DNA of 64,000 bases from positions 1-64,000 of the forward strand of contig CALKCM010000012.1 in the NCBI GenBank assembly GCA_938086785.1. The letters are read 5' to 3'. The stretch comes from an uncultured Bacteroidia bacterium (GTDB lineage Bacteria; Bacteroidota; Bacteroidia; NS11-12g; UBA955). The notes below the pieces were generated by a model. That model saw nothing but the letters and a program-made list of their open reading frames with translations, made no database searches and was not told where the DNA came from. Below, piece after piece: positions 9,580-19,439 of this stretch; within the stretch, counting starts at the first letter, position 1, and each line of letters opens with the position of its first letter. Position numbers and translations under genes: made by a program.

Positions 9580-11685
9580 ATGAGAGCCTTAAAAGCCATA
9601 TACTTATCTCTATTTTTATTCATGATTGGTCAGGTGCTTGAAGGACAATCAAGAGAGGGCTTTTCAGGAACCGAATTTTGGGTAACTTTCGGAAGTAATG
9701 TGGTGATTCAAAATGACACAAATTTGCATGTGGTAATTGTAGCAAGTACCGATGATACCGTAGAGCTTAAAAATCCAATTACTGGAGTAACTCGGATATA
9801 TGAAGTACGGGCAAATGAGTTCAAAAGAGCCTCTTTTAATACCAAAGAAGTCTGGCAATGCTGGTCTAACAATTCGGATCAGCCCGTCTCTGGCTCTGAG
9901 GCATGTGCGGTTCGTATTCGTTCCAAGAGAGCCATACAGGTATATGCCGCAAACCCCATTTCTATAAGCAATGATAATACTTCGATTCTTCCTGTTGAAT
10001 ATTTAGAATTTGGGCAAGATTATATTGTAAGTTCTAGAGAAGCCAATGCCGGTAGAGGCGGTCAAATTGCCATTGTGGCCCTCGATGCGGGAATAACTAA
10101 AGTTCGTATTAAGACCAACGTAGATCTTCAGGGGTCTTTGGGTCGTAATTTCACAGAGGATATTCCATTTGCTCACGCCTACATGATTGGCACAGATAGG
10201 GCAGTTGGTAGCTTGGCGGGTACATCTATTCAGGTGGAGGGAAGCTGCAAGAGAATAGCCGTTTTCACGAGCATTAAATGTGCCGAAAATGGAAATACTT
10301 CAGGGTGTAATAGTTGCGACTTGATGATGGAGCAAACATGGCCCACCATTTATTTTGAAAAAGAGTATGTCATTCCTTCTGTTCCAGATAATAATGGATA
10401 CAGCATACAATTGATCGCAAAATTTGATAATACAAATGTTCTTTTAGACGGACTTCCTTTAACTATTTTACAGAAGAATGAAGTGTATGATTTTGATCAA
10501 TCTGGTTCTGCAGATCATTTTTTGAGTGCTAGTAATCCCATCGGAGTAACCCAGATGACCAAGGGTTTTGGATGCTCTGGTCATCCCCAAAACAATGGTG
10601 ACCCTAGTATGCTGAACATAGCAACCGTCAAGAATGGTGTGAAGGAAGCTTATTTAGCGCTTTATGATGATGCCGTTTACACCCATTATGCAAAGCTTGT
10701 CGTTCAATCGAATACAACGCCAAACATAAAGTTAAATGGCACGGCAATGGTGCCCTTAGGAGGGTATAAAACCTATAGTTTTGGGGGGCAGAACTATTAT
10801 GTGGGATACTTGGAATTGCCTTCGCGTAATTCCTATCATTTTACCAGCAATAAAGAATTTCAAGGCTATTATTATGGAATGGGGAGCAAACAGGGAATTT
10901 CGACTTGTTTTGCTGCGGCATTTGTGAATAGAAATGCCAATATTACGTTAAGCCCCGACTATGTATGTGATACTTCAGAGGAATTCTCTTTTAGTGCAAC
11001 AGGGGATAGCGTGAGCAATATTCTATGGCGCTTTGGGGACGGACAAACATCAAATAGAAACCCGGAGTCTCATTCATATGGGAAATCAGGTGAATACAAA
11101 GTACAATTAATTCGTTACAGGTCTTCAGGGTTTTGTAAAGCAGATTCCATTGAGAAGAGTGTATTCGTTTACAAAAGGCCTACTCCTGTGCTTCCTGCCG
11201 ACACCATGCCATGTGTGGGTGAGTTTTATAAATTAACATTGCCAGAACTTAGTGGAGTGAGCTATTTATGGTCCGATGGTGGCTCCTCAAGGGATCGAGC
11301 ATTTAGTGAATCTGAAGATTTAAAACTAATCATTACAGATTCAAATGGCTGTGTGTCCAATGACAGCATGTCTATTCAGTTTCAGGACTGTGATTTTCAA
11401 ACGTTAAAAATAGCCAATGTGTTCACTCCAAATAAGGATGGAAAGAATGACCGCTGGAGGGTTATTAATGAAGGGTACGAAACGGTCAAAGTTTATATTT
11501 ACAACCGATGGGGAGAATTGATGTATAGTTACGACGCCGTCTTGGAAGAACATTGGAATGGATCGGTAGCAAATCAAGGGTTTACTCAATGTCCAGACGG
11601 AGTTTACTTCTATCAAATAGTCGCATATAATGCGTTCGCGAAATCAGATAAGACCATCAGTGGAACAGTGCTCCTCATTCGGTAA
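9580..11685 (+). CDS. IgGFc-binding-like secreted protein with PKD and gliding-motility (CHU_C) C-terminal domain
   Basis: 701 residues from ATG 9580; a GTG at 9538 is in frame but would bury the signal peptide. A signal peptide (MRALKAIYLSLFLFMIG) is followed by an N-terminal region starting GFSGTEFWVTFGSN, typical of IgGFc-binding-type N-terminal domains. A PKD domain lies near residues 460-515 (NILWRFGDGQTSNRNPESHSYGKSG). The last 90 residues are a CHU_C type B sorting domain (VFTPNKDGKNDRWRV, VYIYNRWGELMYS, CPDGVYFYQI). It should be exported by the T9SS and could act in adhesion or gliding. A TATTTTTG element at 9562-9569 lies just upstream of the chosen ATG and argues against the GTG start. 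Confidence 0.85.
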   Translation: MRALKAIYLSLFLFMIGQVLEGQSREGFSGTEFWVTFGSNVVIQNDTNLHVVIVASTDDTVELKNPITGVTRIYEVRANEFKRASFNTKEVWQCWSNNSDQPVSGSEACAVRIRSKRAIQVYAANPISISNDNTSILPVEYLEFGQDYIVSSREANAGRGGQIAIVALDAGITKVRIKTNVDLQGSLGRNFTEDIPFAHAYMIGTDRAVGSLAGTSIQVEGSCKRIAVFTSIKCAENGNTSGCNSCDLMMEQTWPTIYFEKEYVIPSVPDNNGYSIQLIAKFDNTNVLLDGLPLTILQKNEVYDFDQSGSADHFLSASNPIGVTQMTKGFGCSGHPQNNGDPSMLNIATVKNGVKEAYLALYDDAVYTHYAKLVVQSNTTPNIKLNGTAMVPLGGYKTYSFGGQNYYVGYLELPSRNSYHFTSNKEFQGYYYGMGSKQGISTCFAAAFVNRNANITLSPDYVCDTSEEFSFSATGDSVSNILWRFGDGQTSNRNPESHSYGKSGEYKVQLIRYRSSGFCKADSIEKSVFVYKRPTPVLPADTMPCVGEFYKLTLPELSGVSYLWSDGGSSRDRAFSESEDLKLIITDSNGCVSNDSMSIQFQDCDFQTLKIANVFTPNKDGKNDRWRVINEGYETVKVYIYNRWGELMYSYDAVLEEHWNGSVANQGFTQCPDGVYFYQIVAYNAFAKSDKTISGTVLLIR

Positions 11686-11740
11686 ATCAATTAGAAAAAC
11701 TAATAACCCCTAAACTGTAGCTTCATTTTACTTAATGAGA

Positions 11741-12964
11741 TTAATATATTTCTAGTTTTTTCACCCTGTTTCCTATTTTTACTATGTAAAAACCTGCAGG
11801 TAGTGGTTTTATGGATAGGGTAGTACTAAATCCAAAAGATAAGGGCTGTGTTAAATGCAACTTTCCCGCAGTATTATAAATCTCAATGGATGCATTTTTT
11901 GTCCCATTATGCTGCTCATAGGTAACGGTTAAACGATCCTTAGTAGGGTTTGGGAAAAGGTCAAAATCCTGGACGAATACTTTGGAAATAGATGTAGTTC
12001 CACTGTTGATGCGAGATACCCCTGTACTGGTTGCTACCCATACATTATCATTTACATCAATACACATATTGCGAATGGTGGGACCCGCCAAACCATTGGA
12101 TTCATCATACTCCATCCATGTGTTTCCATCGTACATAGACACTCCACCAACAGAAACCAGATAATCTACATAAATACCAACCCATATTTGCCCTTTGCTG
12201 TCAATTTTTATGTCTTCCACTGGATTTAAGGTGTCTGGTTCAGGTAGTTTATACAAGCGAGTGAAATTTTCTTTGAATGTATAATTTGAGTCAAATACGG
12301 ATACTCCAGCGCCTGTACCTATCCAAATATTACTTGCATTATCCAAGGCCAAAGAGGAACTGGAATTGCTTAATAGTCCTTCAGTAGTTTTATATGCTGT
12401 AAAAGTAGATCCATTATATTTAACCAAGCCTCCCAGACCGGTAGCCATGATAATATCCCCATTTTTTGCCTCTTGTATTTGTTGTACCCCGCCAAAAGGG
12501 AGCCCATCGGCAGATCCATACTTAGTAAAAGTAGCCCCACTATATTTGGTGGCACCATTAAAATCAGAAATCCAAATATCTCCGTTCGCAAGTTCCGTGA
12601 TGTAATTAACTCTATTGCTACCTAAGCCATCTGCCGTGGTATATGAGGTCCATTTAGAACCATCATAAATACCTATTCCGTAGTCCGTTCCAATCCAAAT
12701 GTTTCCATTTTTTAGGGCTGCAATTGCTGTGATGGTATTATTGGGTATCTCAGGGTTTGAAGTTTTGTTATAGATGGTCCATTGACTGCCATCATATTTA
12801 GCGATTCCACTTTGGGTTCCAAACCACATATTATTGGAGGCATCTGCAGTTAAGCATAATACATTATTATTAGGCAAACCATCGGTAGTTTTAAAATTTG
12901 TTATGGTTTGGGATTGCAGCGCAAGGGCTAAGCAAAGAATACTAAAGGTGAATAGTGATTTCAT
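11741..12964 (-). CDS. Secreted seven-bladed Reg_prop-type propeller protein with T9SS domain
   Basis: 407 residues with a signal peptide (MKSLFTFSILCLALALQSQ). Seven repeats of the type NxWxGTxxGxxxYDGxxW are visible between residues about 20 and 320 (for example NMWFGTQSGIAKYDGSQW, NIWIGTDYGIGIYDGSKW), matching the two-component-regulator propeller unit but without kinase or DNA-binding parts. The C-terminus (LFPNPTKDRLTVTYE to VKKLEIY) is a T9SS type A domain. It is the last gene of a three-gene leftward operon, one base after the CotH gene. The role is probably ligand or protein binding outside the cell. Confidence 0.85.
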   Translation of the reverse strand: MKSLFTFSILCLALALQSQTITNFKTTDGLPNNNVLCLTADASNNMWFGTQSGIAKYDGSQWTIYNKTSNPEIPNNTITAIAALKNGNIWIGTDYGIGIYDGSKWTSYTTADGLGSNRVNYITELANGDIWISDFNGATKYSGATFTKYGSADGLPFGGVQQIQEAKNGDIIMATGLGGLVKYNGSTFTAYKTTEGLLSNSSSSLALDNASNIWIGTGAGVSVFDSNYTFKENFTRLYKLPEPDTLNPVEDIKIDSKGQIWVGIYVDYLVSVGGVSMYDGNTWMEYDESNGLAGPTIRNMCIDVNDNVWVATSTGVSRINSGTTSISKVFVQDFDLFPNPTKDRLTVTYEQHNGTKNASIEIYNTAGKLHLTQPLSFGFSTTLSIKPLPAGFYIVKIGNRVKKLEIY

Positions 12965-12965
12965 T

Positions 12966-15203
12966 TTAATCGATACTTAATTTTTTTGTGGTTCTTGAAT
13001 CATTATCAAAAAGGTGAATGAGGTACATTCCACTTTTTAGAAATGTTGCGTCTATTTGGGATTTTTTTGATGCTATATTCTGTTCTACTAGTAGTCTTCC
13101 TTTTAAATCATAAATATGTAAATGGAGCCCTACATGCCTATTTACAGAGAGGGTAAAAACTCCATTTGTTGGGTTTGGATAAATGGTTGCATCTAGAGTT
13201 TTTCCTGTGCTTGAGTCATTATGAACAGATTCGTTAAACTCCCAAGGTGTTGCCTTCATTGAATAAAAGGAACCCGTCCCATTGGGCGATCGCCCAATGG
13301 TTCTATCTTCGGATTGTTGCCCAAAGCTAATATTATCTATTAAAAGTTTTGAGGTATCCCACAGATAAACTCCTTCTCCAGATGAAGAAAGTTTAAAATT
13401 AGCGTGTAGTCCAGCGCTTATGGTATCCTTGTCTGCCCAAATTAATAAATAGCCATTGGCTGGTATCCTTACATCAGGAAATATCCATTTTTGTTCAGCA
13501 CTATTATCTGAAAGGAAATATCCTTTCAAAGAAACCTCAGTTGCCGTATTGTTGTAAAGTTCAATCCAATCGTCATAATCTCCTTGATTATCTGCTATAA
13601 TAGTCTTATTACTCGCGGCTACTTCATTAATGACCAGATCTATACTTCCATCCATTACGTGGTATTCATAAGCTGCCCTTTCAGGAGAGAATTGTCCGGC
13701 TGAATCATTCTCTGCATAAACGTAATACTCCAAATTAGCTGTTTGGTTTCTCAATAAAGCACCAAATAGTCCATCATTGGGAGCTCCATCATTATTCATT
13801 CCATCATCAAGCATAGGTACTTTTTCAAATAAATCTAAGCCGTTGCTTCGGTAGGCTAATGTTACAACTTGGCCCTTGGTAACCTTAGCATTGATAAATA
13901 AATCATTCCCTGATACTTTGTAACTAGGTGTTTCAATACTGGGGCCTTCTTTATATCCTGGATAGGATTGCATATAGCTGGTTCGATCATCCATCAAATC
14001 TAAAATGCCAGGATAATCTACCAAGTCCGATACAGTAGTATTTAAATTATCCTTAAAATCTTGGTATGAATAGAATTTAAAAGGATCATTTTTTACATCT
14101 TCATCAATGATATTTTGCATGCTTTGTGCACGACTCTTATACCATTGATTGGCAAAGTTTTCTTCTATGATGGTGCGAATATGGGCCAGGTACATTTTAC
14201 GATAGCTAGTATTCTTGAAGAGGTTCCTCAACAGAGGCCGAGGGTAAACAGAAACGTTGTTATGATGCAATAAAGGATCTATTGTTTTAGCCTGGTCTAT
14301 GGAAAACCCGTTGTAATAGATAGATGCATCAGCCAAGCGATAGCTGGCAAAGGATTGGTTTAAATCCCAAAGAATGGGATTAAATTGGCCATTATGATCT
14401 TTGTATAAATAATAGTTTTGGGCATAGCCAATGTAGCTGTCAAAGTTTATTAATACATAATTAAAGGCATGCATCCATAGCGTGCGATCAATGTTTAGAA
14501 CCCGCTCAACGCTATCCGGATTGCTGTTTAAAACATCAATGAGTTCGTAAAGCGCGCTGTAGCCATAGTCCGATTTTAATTCATATAATTTATAATAATC
14601 CGTGGAGTCTGTGCCAGGAGAGTTCCCCAAATTGCAGTTTTCTCCTCTGAGATCTAAGGATTGCGGATTGGCTTTTAAAAATGGAAGTTCGGCAGAACCA
14701 AAATGGGTTCGAAGAAAGGCCTTGTTTACGGATTGTACATTAGTGTAAATACCCCAATACTCATCATTAATATACAACTTCACATAGTTTGCCTTAGAGG
14801 CCGGCATGTATTTTCTTGCAATCTCATAAGACATAGCCTCTCGCAGAAAGGATGGGTCTTGTATTACATTGCTCAATTTGAGTTTATCTACACCTCGGTA
14901 GGATTGATCTTTAATCCAATCCAATTTCACATTAAACGGATTCTTTTTTCTATCTATGCTTACAGAGCTGTATCCTTTGTATCGAATTCCAACGCTGTCA
15001 TAAGGAGAGCCATCAATGGATACAGATGCCATTAAACGGTCTTCATCGCCTTTGATGTAGAAACTATCTAGCAACTCATCCCAATTGCTTTGGTTGAAGT
15101 AGAACTTTACCTCTCTGATGTTGTCATTTGCATAAAAATCAGTTTGAGCGAAGACGCTCGCACTTTTTATAAATACAACAAGAAGTAAACACCGCAGTTC
15201 CAT
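12966..15203 (-). CDS. Secreted CotH-family kinase with lamin-tail and T9SS domains
   Basis: 745 residues. A signal peptide ends near SVFAQ. Residues about 25-400 match the CotH fold: YKGYSS, a lysine-rich strand (NPFNVKLDW), and the catalytic stretch NFDSYIGYAQNYYLYKD followed by ILWDLNQSF, whose Asp and Asn residues fit the CotH nucleotide and metal site. A lamin-tail domain lies near 520-650 (INEVAASN, DYDDWIELYNN). The C-terminus (IYPNPTNGVFTLSVNR) is a T9SS sorting domain. CotH proteins in spore formers phosphorylate coat proteins, so a secreted bacterial version may phosphorylate surface proteins. It lies 9 bases after the arylsulfotransferase gene and 1 base before the propeller gene. 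Confidence 0.85.
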   Translation of the reverse strand: MELRCLLLVVFIKSASVFAQTDFYANDNIREVKFYFNQSNWDELLDSFYIKGDEDRLMASVSIDGSPYDSVGIRYKGYSSVSIDRKKNPFNVKLDWIKDQSYRGVDKLKLSNVIQDPSFLREAMSYEIARKYMPASKANYVKLYINDEYWGIYTNVQSVNKAFLRTHFGSAELPFLKANPQSLDLRGENCNLGNSPGTDSTDYYKLYELKSDYGYSALYELIDVLNSNPDSVERVLNIDRTLWMHAFNYVLINFDSYIGYAQNYYLYKDHNGQFNPILWDLNQSFASYRLADASIYYNGFSIDQAKTIDPLLHHNNVSVYPRPLLRNLFKNTSYRKMYLAHIRTIIEENFANQWYKSRAQSMQNIIDEDVKNDPFKFYSYQDFKDNLNTTVSDLVDYPGILDLMDDRTSYMQSYPGYKEGPSIETPSYKVSGNDLFINAKVTKGQVVTLAYRSNGLDLFEKVPMLDDGMNNDGAPNDGLFGALLRNQTANLEYYVYAENDSAGQFSPERAAYEYHVMDGSIDLVINEVAASNKTIIADNQGDYDDWIELYNNTATEVSLKGYFLSDNSAEQKWIFPDVRIPANGYLLIWADKDTISAGLHANFKLSSSGEGVYLWDTSKLLIDNISFGQQSEDRTIGRSPNGTGSFYSMKATPWEFNESVHNDSSTGKTLDATIYPNPTNGVFTLSVNRHVGLHLHIYDLKGRLLVEQNIASKKSQIDATFLKSGMYLIHLFDNDSRTTKKLSID

Positions 15204-15212
15204 AAGAGCATT

Positions 15213-16715
15213 CTAATCCATCAAAGATAATTTCTTAAATACAGATTGGTTCTCTAAAAGAATGTGTACAATATAATTTCCTTTGGATATGCCATTCAAG
15301 TCAATTTCTATTTGGTTTTTGGTGGAAAGGACTACTTTCCCATAAACATCTATTACAGCTACTGAAAAGCCTTTGGTTCTTTTATCTAAACCGGAGATAC
15401 TAAACGAGCCAGTGCTTGGATTTGGGAATAAGGTGAGTTCTGTTTTGTTGAGATCACTCACTTTATTTACGTTACACGGATTATTTAAGAGTGTAATAAT
15501 TCCAGGGTATTCGCATTCGTATCGGAATGCCTTTGCTGGACCTTCATTGTATTGCCAAACAATATTATCGTTGGAATCTACTTCGTACATATACTCTCTT
15601 GATAAGTTCACAAATGTATTTCCATTACTCATTCTGTCACTTGCCGATTGTCCGCTTGCATTGGTTTTACAATTATGCCTCCATTCGTTAGAGTTGGGAA
15701 GGTATGATCCATTCGAAAATACATAATTGTATCCATCTGGATCCATTTGAGGTTTTATGGCATCAACCACAGAGCTATTTCCAGCTCCTCCAGAATTATT
15801 GAAAAATTGAATATAGCCCGCATTGGGTCTCCCATCTTTAATCCACCGAGGATCGTGAACTGCCGCAGCAATAACTTTTGAAGCGCTTGAACCGTAATTA
15901 GAAGGGTTTCCATATCTAAAGAGAAAATCTCCCCCCTTGCCTGCTTTTCCTCCCTTGTGACTAGCAGCCTCTTCGGTTGTAGTACTATGATCGATAATCA
16001 TAATTTCACTCATATAGCGAGACGTAAAAACAATTTGATCCAAGGCCGCATTATAGTCAATTCCATTTACATGGAACCAATCGCCACCACTTCCTGGACG
16101 GCCTCCTTTAGCAGAAGAAGCTACATTTATATCCATGAGTTCAGGGTGATCTGCAACCACTCCAAAGTTTGGTTTTTCATCATCGGTATCCTGGATCAGG
16201 TGATCCCAGATATGCCACTCCCAAACAATTTTACCGCCGGTTCCGTCTTGTTGAACTTCGACAATATGAGTGGGCCATTTTTCAGAATTACCAGAATAAC
16301 CGGCATCCGACATTTCAGTGGCTGTTTTAACCTCCCAAGCTGTAAGCAGTACGTTTCCATTGGGTAAAACCGCAAAATCATGATGCGATCGGTGGTCTGC
16401 ATTGGAGTAGGTGAACTCCCAAATAACCTTTGAGTCTTTATCATATTCTTGAATAATACCACCAGCAGCAGCTCCATTAAGTTGGGCACCACTTACAACA
16501 CCCTGTCTTAAAATATTGCCATCTTCCTTTAAAAATACGGTATAGTTTCCGTTTTTATTGCAAGACCACGTCTTTGCAATGGTTCCATCTTTATCAATAA
16601 GATAAGTAGTTTGTGAGTTTTGCGCAGTATACAAAGCATACCCGTTGAAAGTTTGTGAGAATAAGCCAAACTGAATGAAGGTAAAGCCGAGTAGAAATAA
16701 GGATAATTTTTTCAT
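15213..16715 (-). CDS. Secreted arylsulfotransferase (ASST)-like protein with T9SS domain
   Basis: 500 residues with a signal peptide (FTFIQFGLFSQ). The body is a beta-propeller resembling aryl-sulfate sulfotransferases: HHDFAVLPNGNVLLTAWE, a IVWEWHIWDHL strand and HVNGIDYNAALDQIVFTSR, where conserved His residues would carry the sulfo group. The C-terminus (LTLFPNPSTGSFSIS to FKKLSL) is a T9SS type A domain. It is the first gene of the operon with the CotH kinase and the propeller. Enzymatic activity is inferred from family resemblance; the ASST fold also includes non-catalytic members. Confidence 0.8.
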   Translation of the reverse strand: MKKLSLFLLGFTFIQFGLFSQTFNGYALYTAQNSQTTYLIDKDGTIAKTWSCNKNGNYTVFLKEDGNILRQGVVSGAQLNGAAAGGIIQEYDKDSKVIWEFTYSNADHRSHHDFAVLPNGNVLLTAWEVKTATEMSDAGYSGNSEKWPTHIVEVQQDGTGGKIVWEWHIWDHLIQDTDDEKPNFGVVADHPELMDINVASSAKGGRPGSGGDWFHVNGIDYNAALDQIVFTSRYMSEIMIIDHSTTTEEAASHKGGKAGKGGDFLFRYGNPSNYGSSASKVIAAAVHDPRWIKDGRPNAGYIQFFNNSGGAGNSSVVDAIKPQMDPDGYNYVFSNGSYLPNSNEWRHNCKTNASGQSASDRMSNGNTFVNLSREYMYEVDSNDNIVWQYNEGPAKAFRYECEYPGIITLLNNPCNVNKVSDLNKTELTLFPNPSTGSFSISGLDKRTKGFSVAVIDVYGKVVLSTKNQIEIDLNGISKGNYIVHILLENQSVFKKLSLMD

Positions 16716-16958
16716 TTTTAATAAGTCAATATACGTTTTGGTAGGATTTCTATCTTACCTATGGTCTTTGACGAATTTTGATTTGAATTCCTTCGTAAAA
16801 ATGAAATATTCTTATTCTGGTATTTTAGATTTATTCAAATACACTTTACCCTACACTCCCTCATTTCCATTCAACACATTGGCAGCCAAGGCATGTGGAA
16901 GTGCTATTTCTTCTATCAGCTTGCTTTGCGAATGAGCAATTGTCATAAGCTGGTTTTC

Positions 16959-17663
16959 TTAATTTACAAGGGTTTTCATGTACAGAGGAATCTCCGTTTC
17001 AAAGGTCATCAATTTGAAGGTAAAAGGATGTCGCAGAGTTAAAGAAGCGGAGTGTAGGCACAATCTCTTTATTTCTTTATCAATTAATCCATACATTTTA
17101 TCTCCAACCACAGGGTTTCCTTTTTCTGAAAAATGCACTCTAATTTGATTTTTCTTTCCTGTAACTAGATTAATTTTTACGAGACTGAACTTTTGGACTT
17201 CTTTTAGCACCTGGTAATTAGTTTGGGCGAATTTACCCTGATTCTCATTTTTTACAGAATACACCCTGTTTGCATTGTTCTCCGTTAAATAAGAAGTTAT
17301 TTCACCTTCATTTGTTTTCATTTTACCGTGAACTACGGCAAAATAAGTCTTATCAAATTCAGACCAAATTTCCTGAAGGTATCGTTTCGCTTTTTCGCTT
17401 TTTGTGAAAACTAGAACTCCCGAAGTGTGCTTATCCAATCTATGAACAACATAAACTCTATTTTTAGATTTAGAATTCCCTTTTCGCACATAACTATTCA
17501 ATCTGGCATGCACGGTTTTATCCTTCTCTCTATCTGTGCTTACACTTAGTAAACCGCTTGATTTATTGACAACAATGATTTCTTTATCTTCATAAAGAAT
17601 ATCCATGCCCTTTGGGGCATGTTTCTTCGATGGTTTTTTGAAGGCTCTGCTTTGATCGATCAA
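16959..17663 (-). CDS. RluA-family RNA pseudouridine synthase
   Basis: 234 residues starting at TTG. The N-terminal stretch (KKPSKKHAPKG) before ILYEDKEIIVVNK resembles that of other Bacteroidota homologues, so I kept the longer start over ATG 17606. The catalytic motif HRLDKHTSGVL has the nucleophile Asp77. RVYSVK and KKNQIRVH are further conserved stretches. There is no S4 domain, which is usual for the short RluA/RluC-like group. The target RNA cannot be told from sequence. A well-spaced promoter lies at 17707-17738. Confidence 0.85.
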   Translation of the reverse strand: MIDQSRAFKKPSKKHAPKGMDILYEDKEIIVVNKSSGLLSVSTDREKDKTVHARLNSYVRKGNSKSKNRVYVVHRLDKHTSGVLVFTKSEKAKRYLQEIWSEFDKTYFAVVHGKMKTNEGEITSYLTENNANRVYSVKNENQGKFAQTNYQVLKEVQKFSLVKINLVTGKKNQIRVHFSEKGNPVVGDKMYGLIDKEIKRLCLHSASLTLRHPFTFKLMTFETEIPLYMKTLVN

Positions 17664-17706
17664 AATGTGCGTATACTTTGGCTTGGATCCAATACCCCTG
17701 CTTTGG

Positions 17707-17738
17707 CAAATGTAGATATTTTAATTTCGCCCATGCAA
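17707..17738 (-). promoter_or_regulatory. Bacteroidota-type promoter of the pseudouridine synthase
   Basis: TTG (17738-17736), 21 bases, then TACATTTG (17714-17707), in the gap between the tryptophan dioxygenase stop and this gene. The -7 element is 43 bases from the TTG start. Confidence 0.55.
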
Positions 17739-17758
17739 AAATCTTAAGATTTAATGCC

Positions 17759-18664
17759 TTACTGCTTGCCCCAATCGGTAATTTCCTGCTCCGTCCATAG
17801 GCCTGGAAAGAATTTACGCTGTTGAAATTTCGGGTGTAGATATTTCTTCCAATCACTGCCACCTGTAGCAGCTTTGTTCTCACCCTTCTTATCCAAGTAA
17901 TGTTGTGCTGTTTTTAAATGTACCATTGGCCACTGAACGTTATACATATTATCAAACTCCTTAAACTTGTCATTTAAGGCTTCTGACCGGTCCTTTAGTT
18001 TTGTCATTTGGTCTTCTAAAGTGTTCCCCTTCATTTTAGTAGCCAATGCAATAAAATCATCTAGATATTTTTCTTCAAACTGTCGCAGAGTAAGAGAGCT
18101 CTTTCCAGTTTTACGGTTCATCCCGGCATCGCGCCAATATATATGCTCGAAATACTCCTCAATACTGGGATTTGGCCCTAGCCTTTCTTTTCCTTCCCTA
18201 TTTACTAAATTCTCCAAACGAGTGCAATAAATTTCGATAAATCTAAACTGGGCAGACTGAAAACCACTGGCTGGAGTTAGGGTGCTCCTAAAGATATTAT
18301 AATCATCATAACTCATGCCAGATCGCATGACCTCAAAAGAGGTGATAAGCATGGCAGTATACCTGTTTAATCGATTAATCTTATCCACCCATTTGGCATC
18401 TTCAAAAGGTTCAAAAACCAATTGTTTAATCTCATGGATCATCATTTTTAGAACTAATTCAGTCACTTGATGATACATAATAAAAATAGACTCATCCTTG
18501 TAATCGGTCCTTGGTTTCTGAAGCGATAGGAGAGTGTCTACTTCCACATAATCCCAATAATTAATGGGTTTAGCTTGTAAAAGGCCATTTAAATAGGTTT
18601 CAGGATTTTCGCCTAAAGCCTCATATTTTTTTTCAATGCGTTTTATTAATTCTTTGTTTATCAT
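17759..18664 (-). CDS. kynA: Tryptophan 2,3-dioxygenase
   Basis: 301 residues. It opens the indole ring of L-tryptophan with O2 to give N-formylkynurenine, using heme. Family marks: FIMYHQVTEL (residues 61-70, His65 in the substrate pocket), GFQSAQFRFIE, the heme-ligand region MVHLKTAQHYL, and ATGGSDW near the end in place of the usual GTGGS. Length is typical for bacterial enzymes. No other kynurenine-pathway gene is adjacent. The start ATG is well placed, and 148 bases of AT-rich DNA separate it from the next gene upstream. Confidence 0.9.
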   Translation of the reverse strand: MINKELIKRIEKKYEALGENPETYLNGLLQAKPINYWDYVEVDTLLSLQKPRTDYKDESIFIMYHQVTELVLKMMIHEIKQLVFEPFEDAKWVDKINRLNRYTAMLITSFEVMRSGMSYDDYNIFRSTLTPASGFQSAQFRFIEIYCTRLENLVNREGKERLGPNPSIEEYFEHIYWRDAGMNRKTGKSSLTLRQFEEKYLDDFIALATKMKGNTLEDQMTKLKDRSEALNDKFKEFDNMYNVQWPMVHLKTAQHYLDKKGENKAATGGSDWKKYLHPKFQQRKFFPGLWTEQEITDWGKQ

Positions 18665-18812
18665 AAATATGTTTTCTAGTAGCTTATGTCAAACGTTTAA
18701 AAAGTCACAATACACAGCTTCTTTCTATGGTCAGAATTATACGAATTTTGTGTGTGAAACGTACTTATTTCGTTGGAATAATCAAAGATAATTTAATCTT
18801 TATTGAAAAAGG

Positions 18813-19418
18813 CTAAGCTTTCTTAAAAAGGCAGAATAGAAAATTTTGAATGGTATCAAAAGGTGTGGTATGATTCTCAGTTTTAGAAAATATTTGGTCA
18901 AATCCTACAAAGATATTAGAGAGCGTCTGCGAGTTGTATTGGCTTATTTCGAGACCGCTACATTTTAATGGTCCCTCGGTTGAAAAGGTACCTAAAACAA
19001 TATGTTTTGCCGCAGACTCATCACACAAACTTAAATACTTTTGAATGTGCTCCTTTTTAGTAAGAAAATGAAAAGCCGCTCGATCATGCCATAAATCATA
19101 GGTTTGAGTAGGTTTAAAATCTAAAATATCAGATTCAATCCAATTTACTTCCTCTGCAAGTATTCCTAAACGTAATTTAGCTTTTTCCAGAGCCTTGCCA
19201 GATATATCTAAAACAGTAATATTGGTAAAACCTTCCTTCAACAAGAAATCAACCAATCTACTGTCGCCACCTCCAATATCTATAATACGCGCATTTTTTG
19301 GTATTTTAGATTTTCCAATAAAATCCAATGAGTCTTGGGGTTTAGACTGGGTCCAACTTACCTGGTGAGGTCCTTTATTTTTATAAACTGTTTCCCAGTG
19401 TTCTTTTATCGACTCCAT
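18813..19418 (-). CDS. Class I SAM-dependent methyltransferase
   Basis: 201 residues. Motif I is IIDIGGGDSRLVDFLL, followed by an acidic strand end (ITVLDIS) and SDILDF, the normal AdoMet-binding order. DLWHDRAAFHFL is a distinctive post-motif segment seen in a widespread family of small cytosolic methyltransferases related to eukaryotic lysine methyltransferase-like proteins. The substrate is unknown. It lies 21 bases downstream of the TPR gene and reads the same way, so it may be the last gene of the parAB transcript. Confidence 0.8.
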   Translation of the reverse strand: MESIKEHWETVYKNKGPHQVSWTQSKPQDSLDFIGKSKIPKNARIIDIGGGDSRLVDFLLKEGFTNITVLDISGKALEKAKLRLGILAEEVNWIESDILDFKPTQTYDLWHDRAAFHFLTKKEHIQKYLSLCDESAAKHIVLGTFSTEGPLKCSGLEISQYNSQTLSNIFVGFDQIFSKTENHTTPFDTIQNFLFCLFKKA

Positions 19419-19439
19419 CGTATAATGCCTAAACTATAA

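Noticed and set aside
11686-11740. Possible terminator between the convergent CHU_C and propeller genes
   Set aside because: Only ATTAG/CTAAT can pair; not enough to support a call.
16675-16935. Rightward open frame of 86 codons upstream of the arylsulfotransferase gene
   Set aside because: It overlaps the start of the real gene, has no start context and a low-complexity product; treated as chance.
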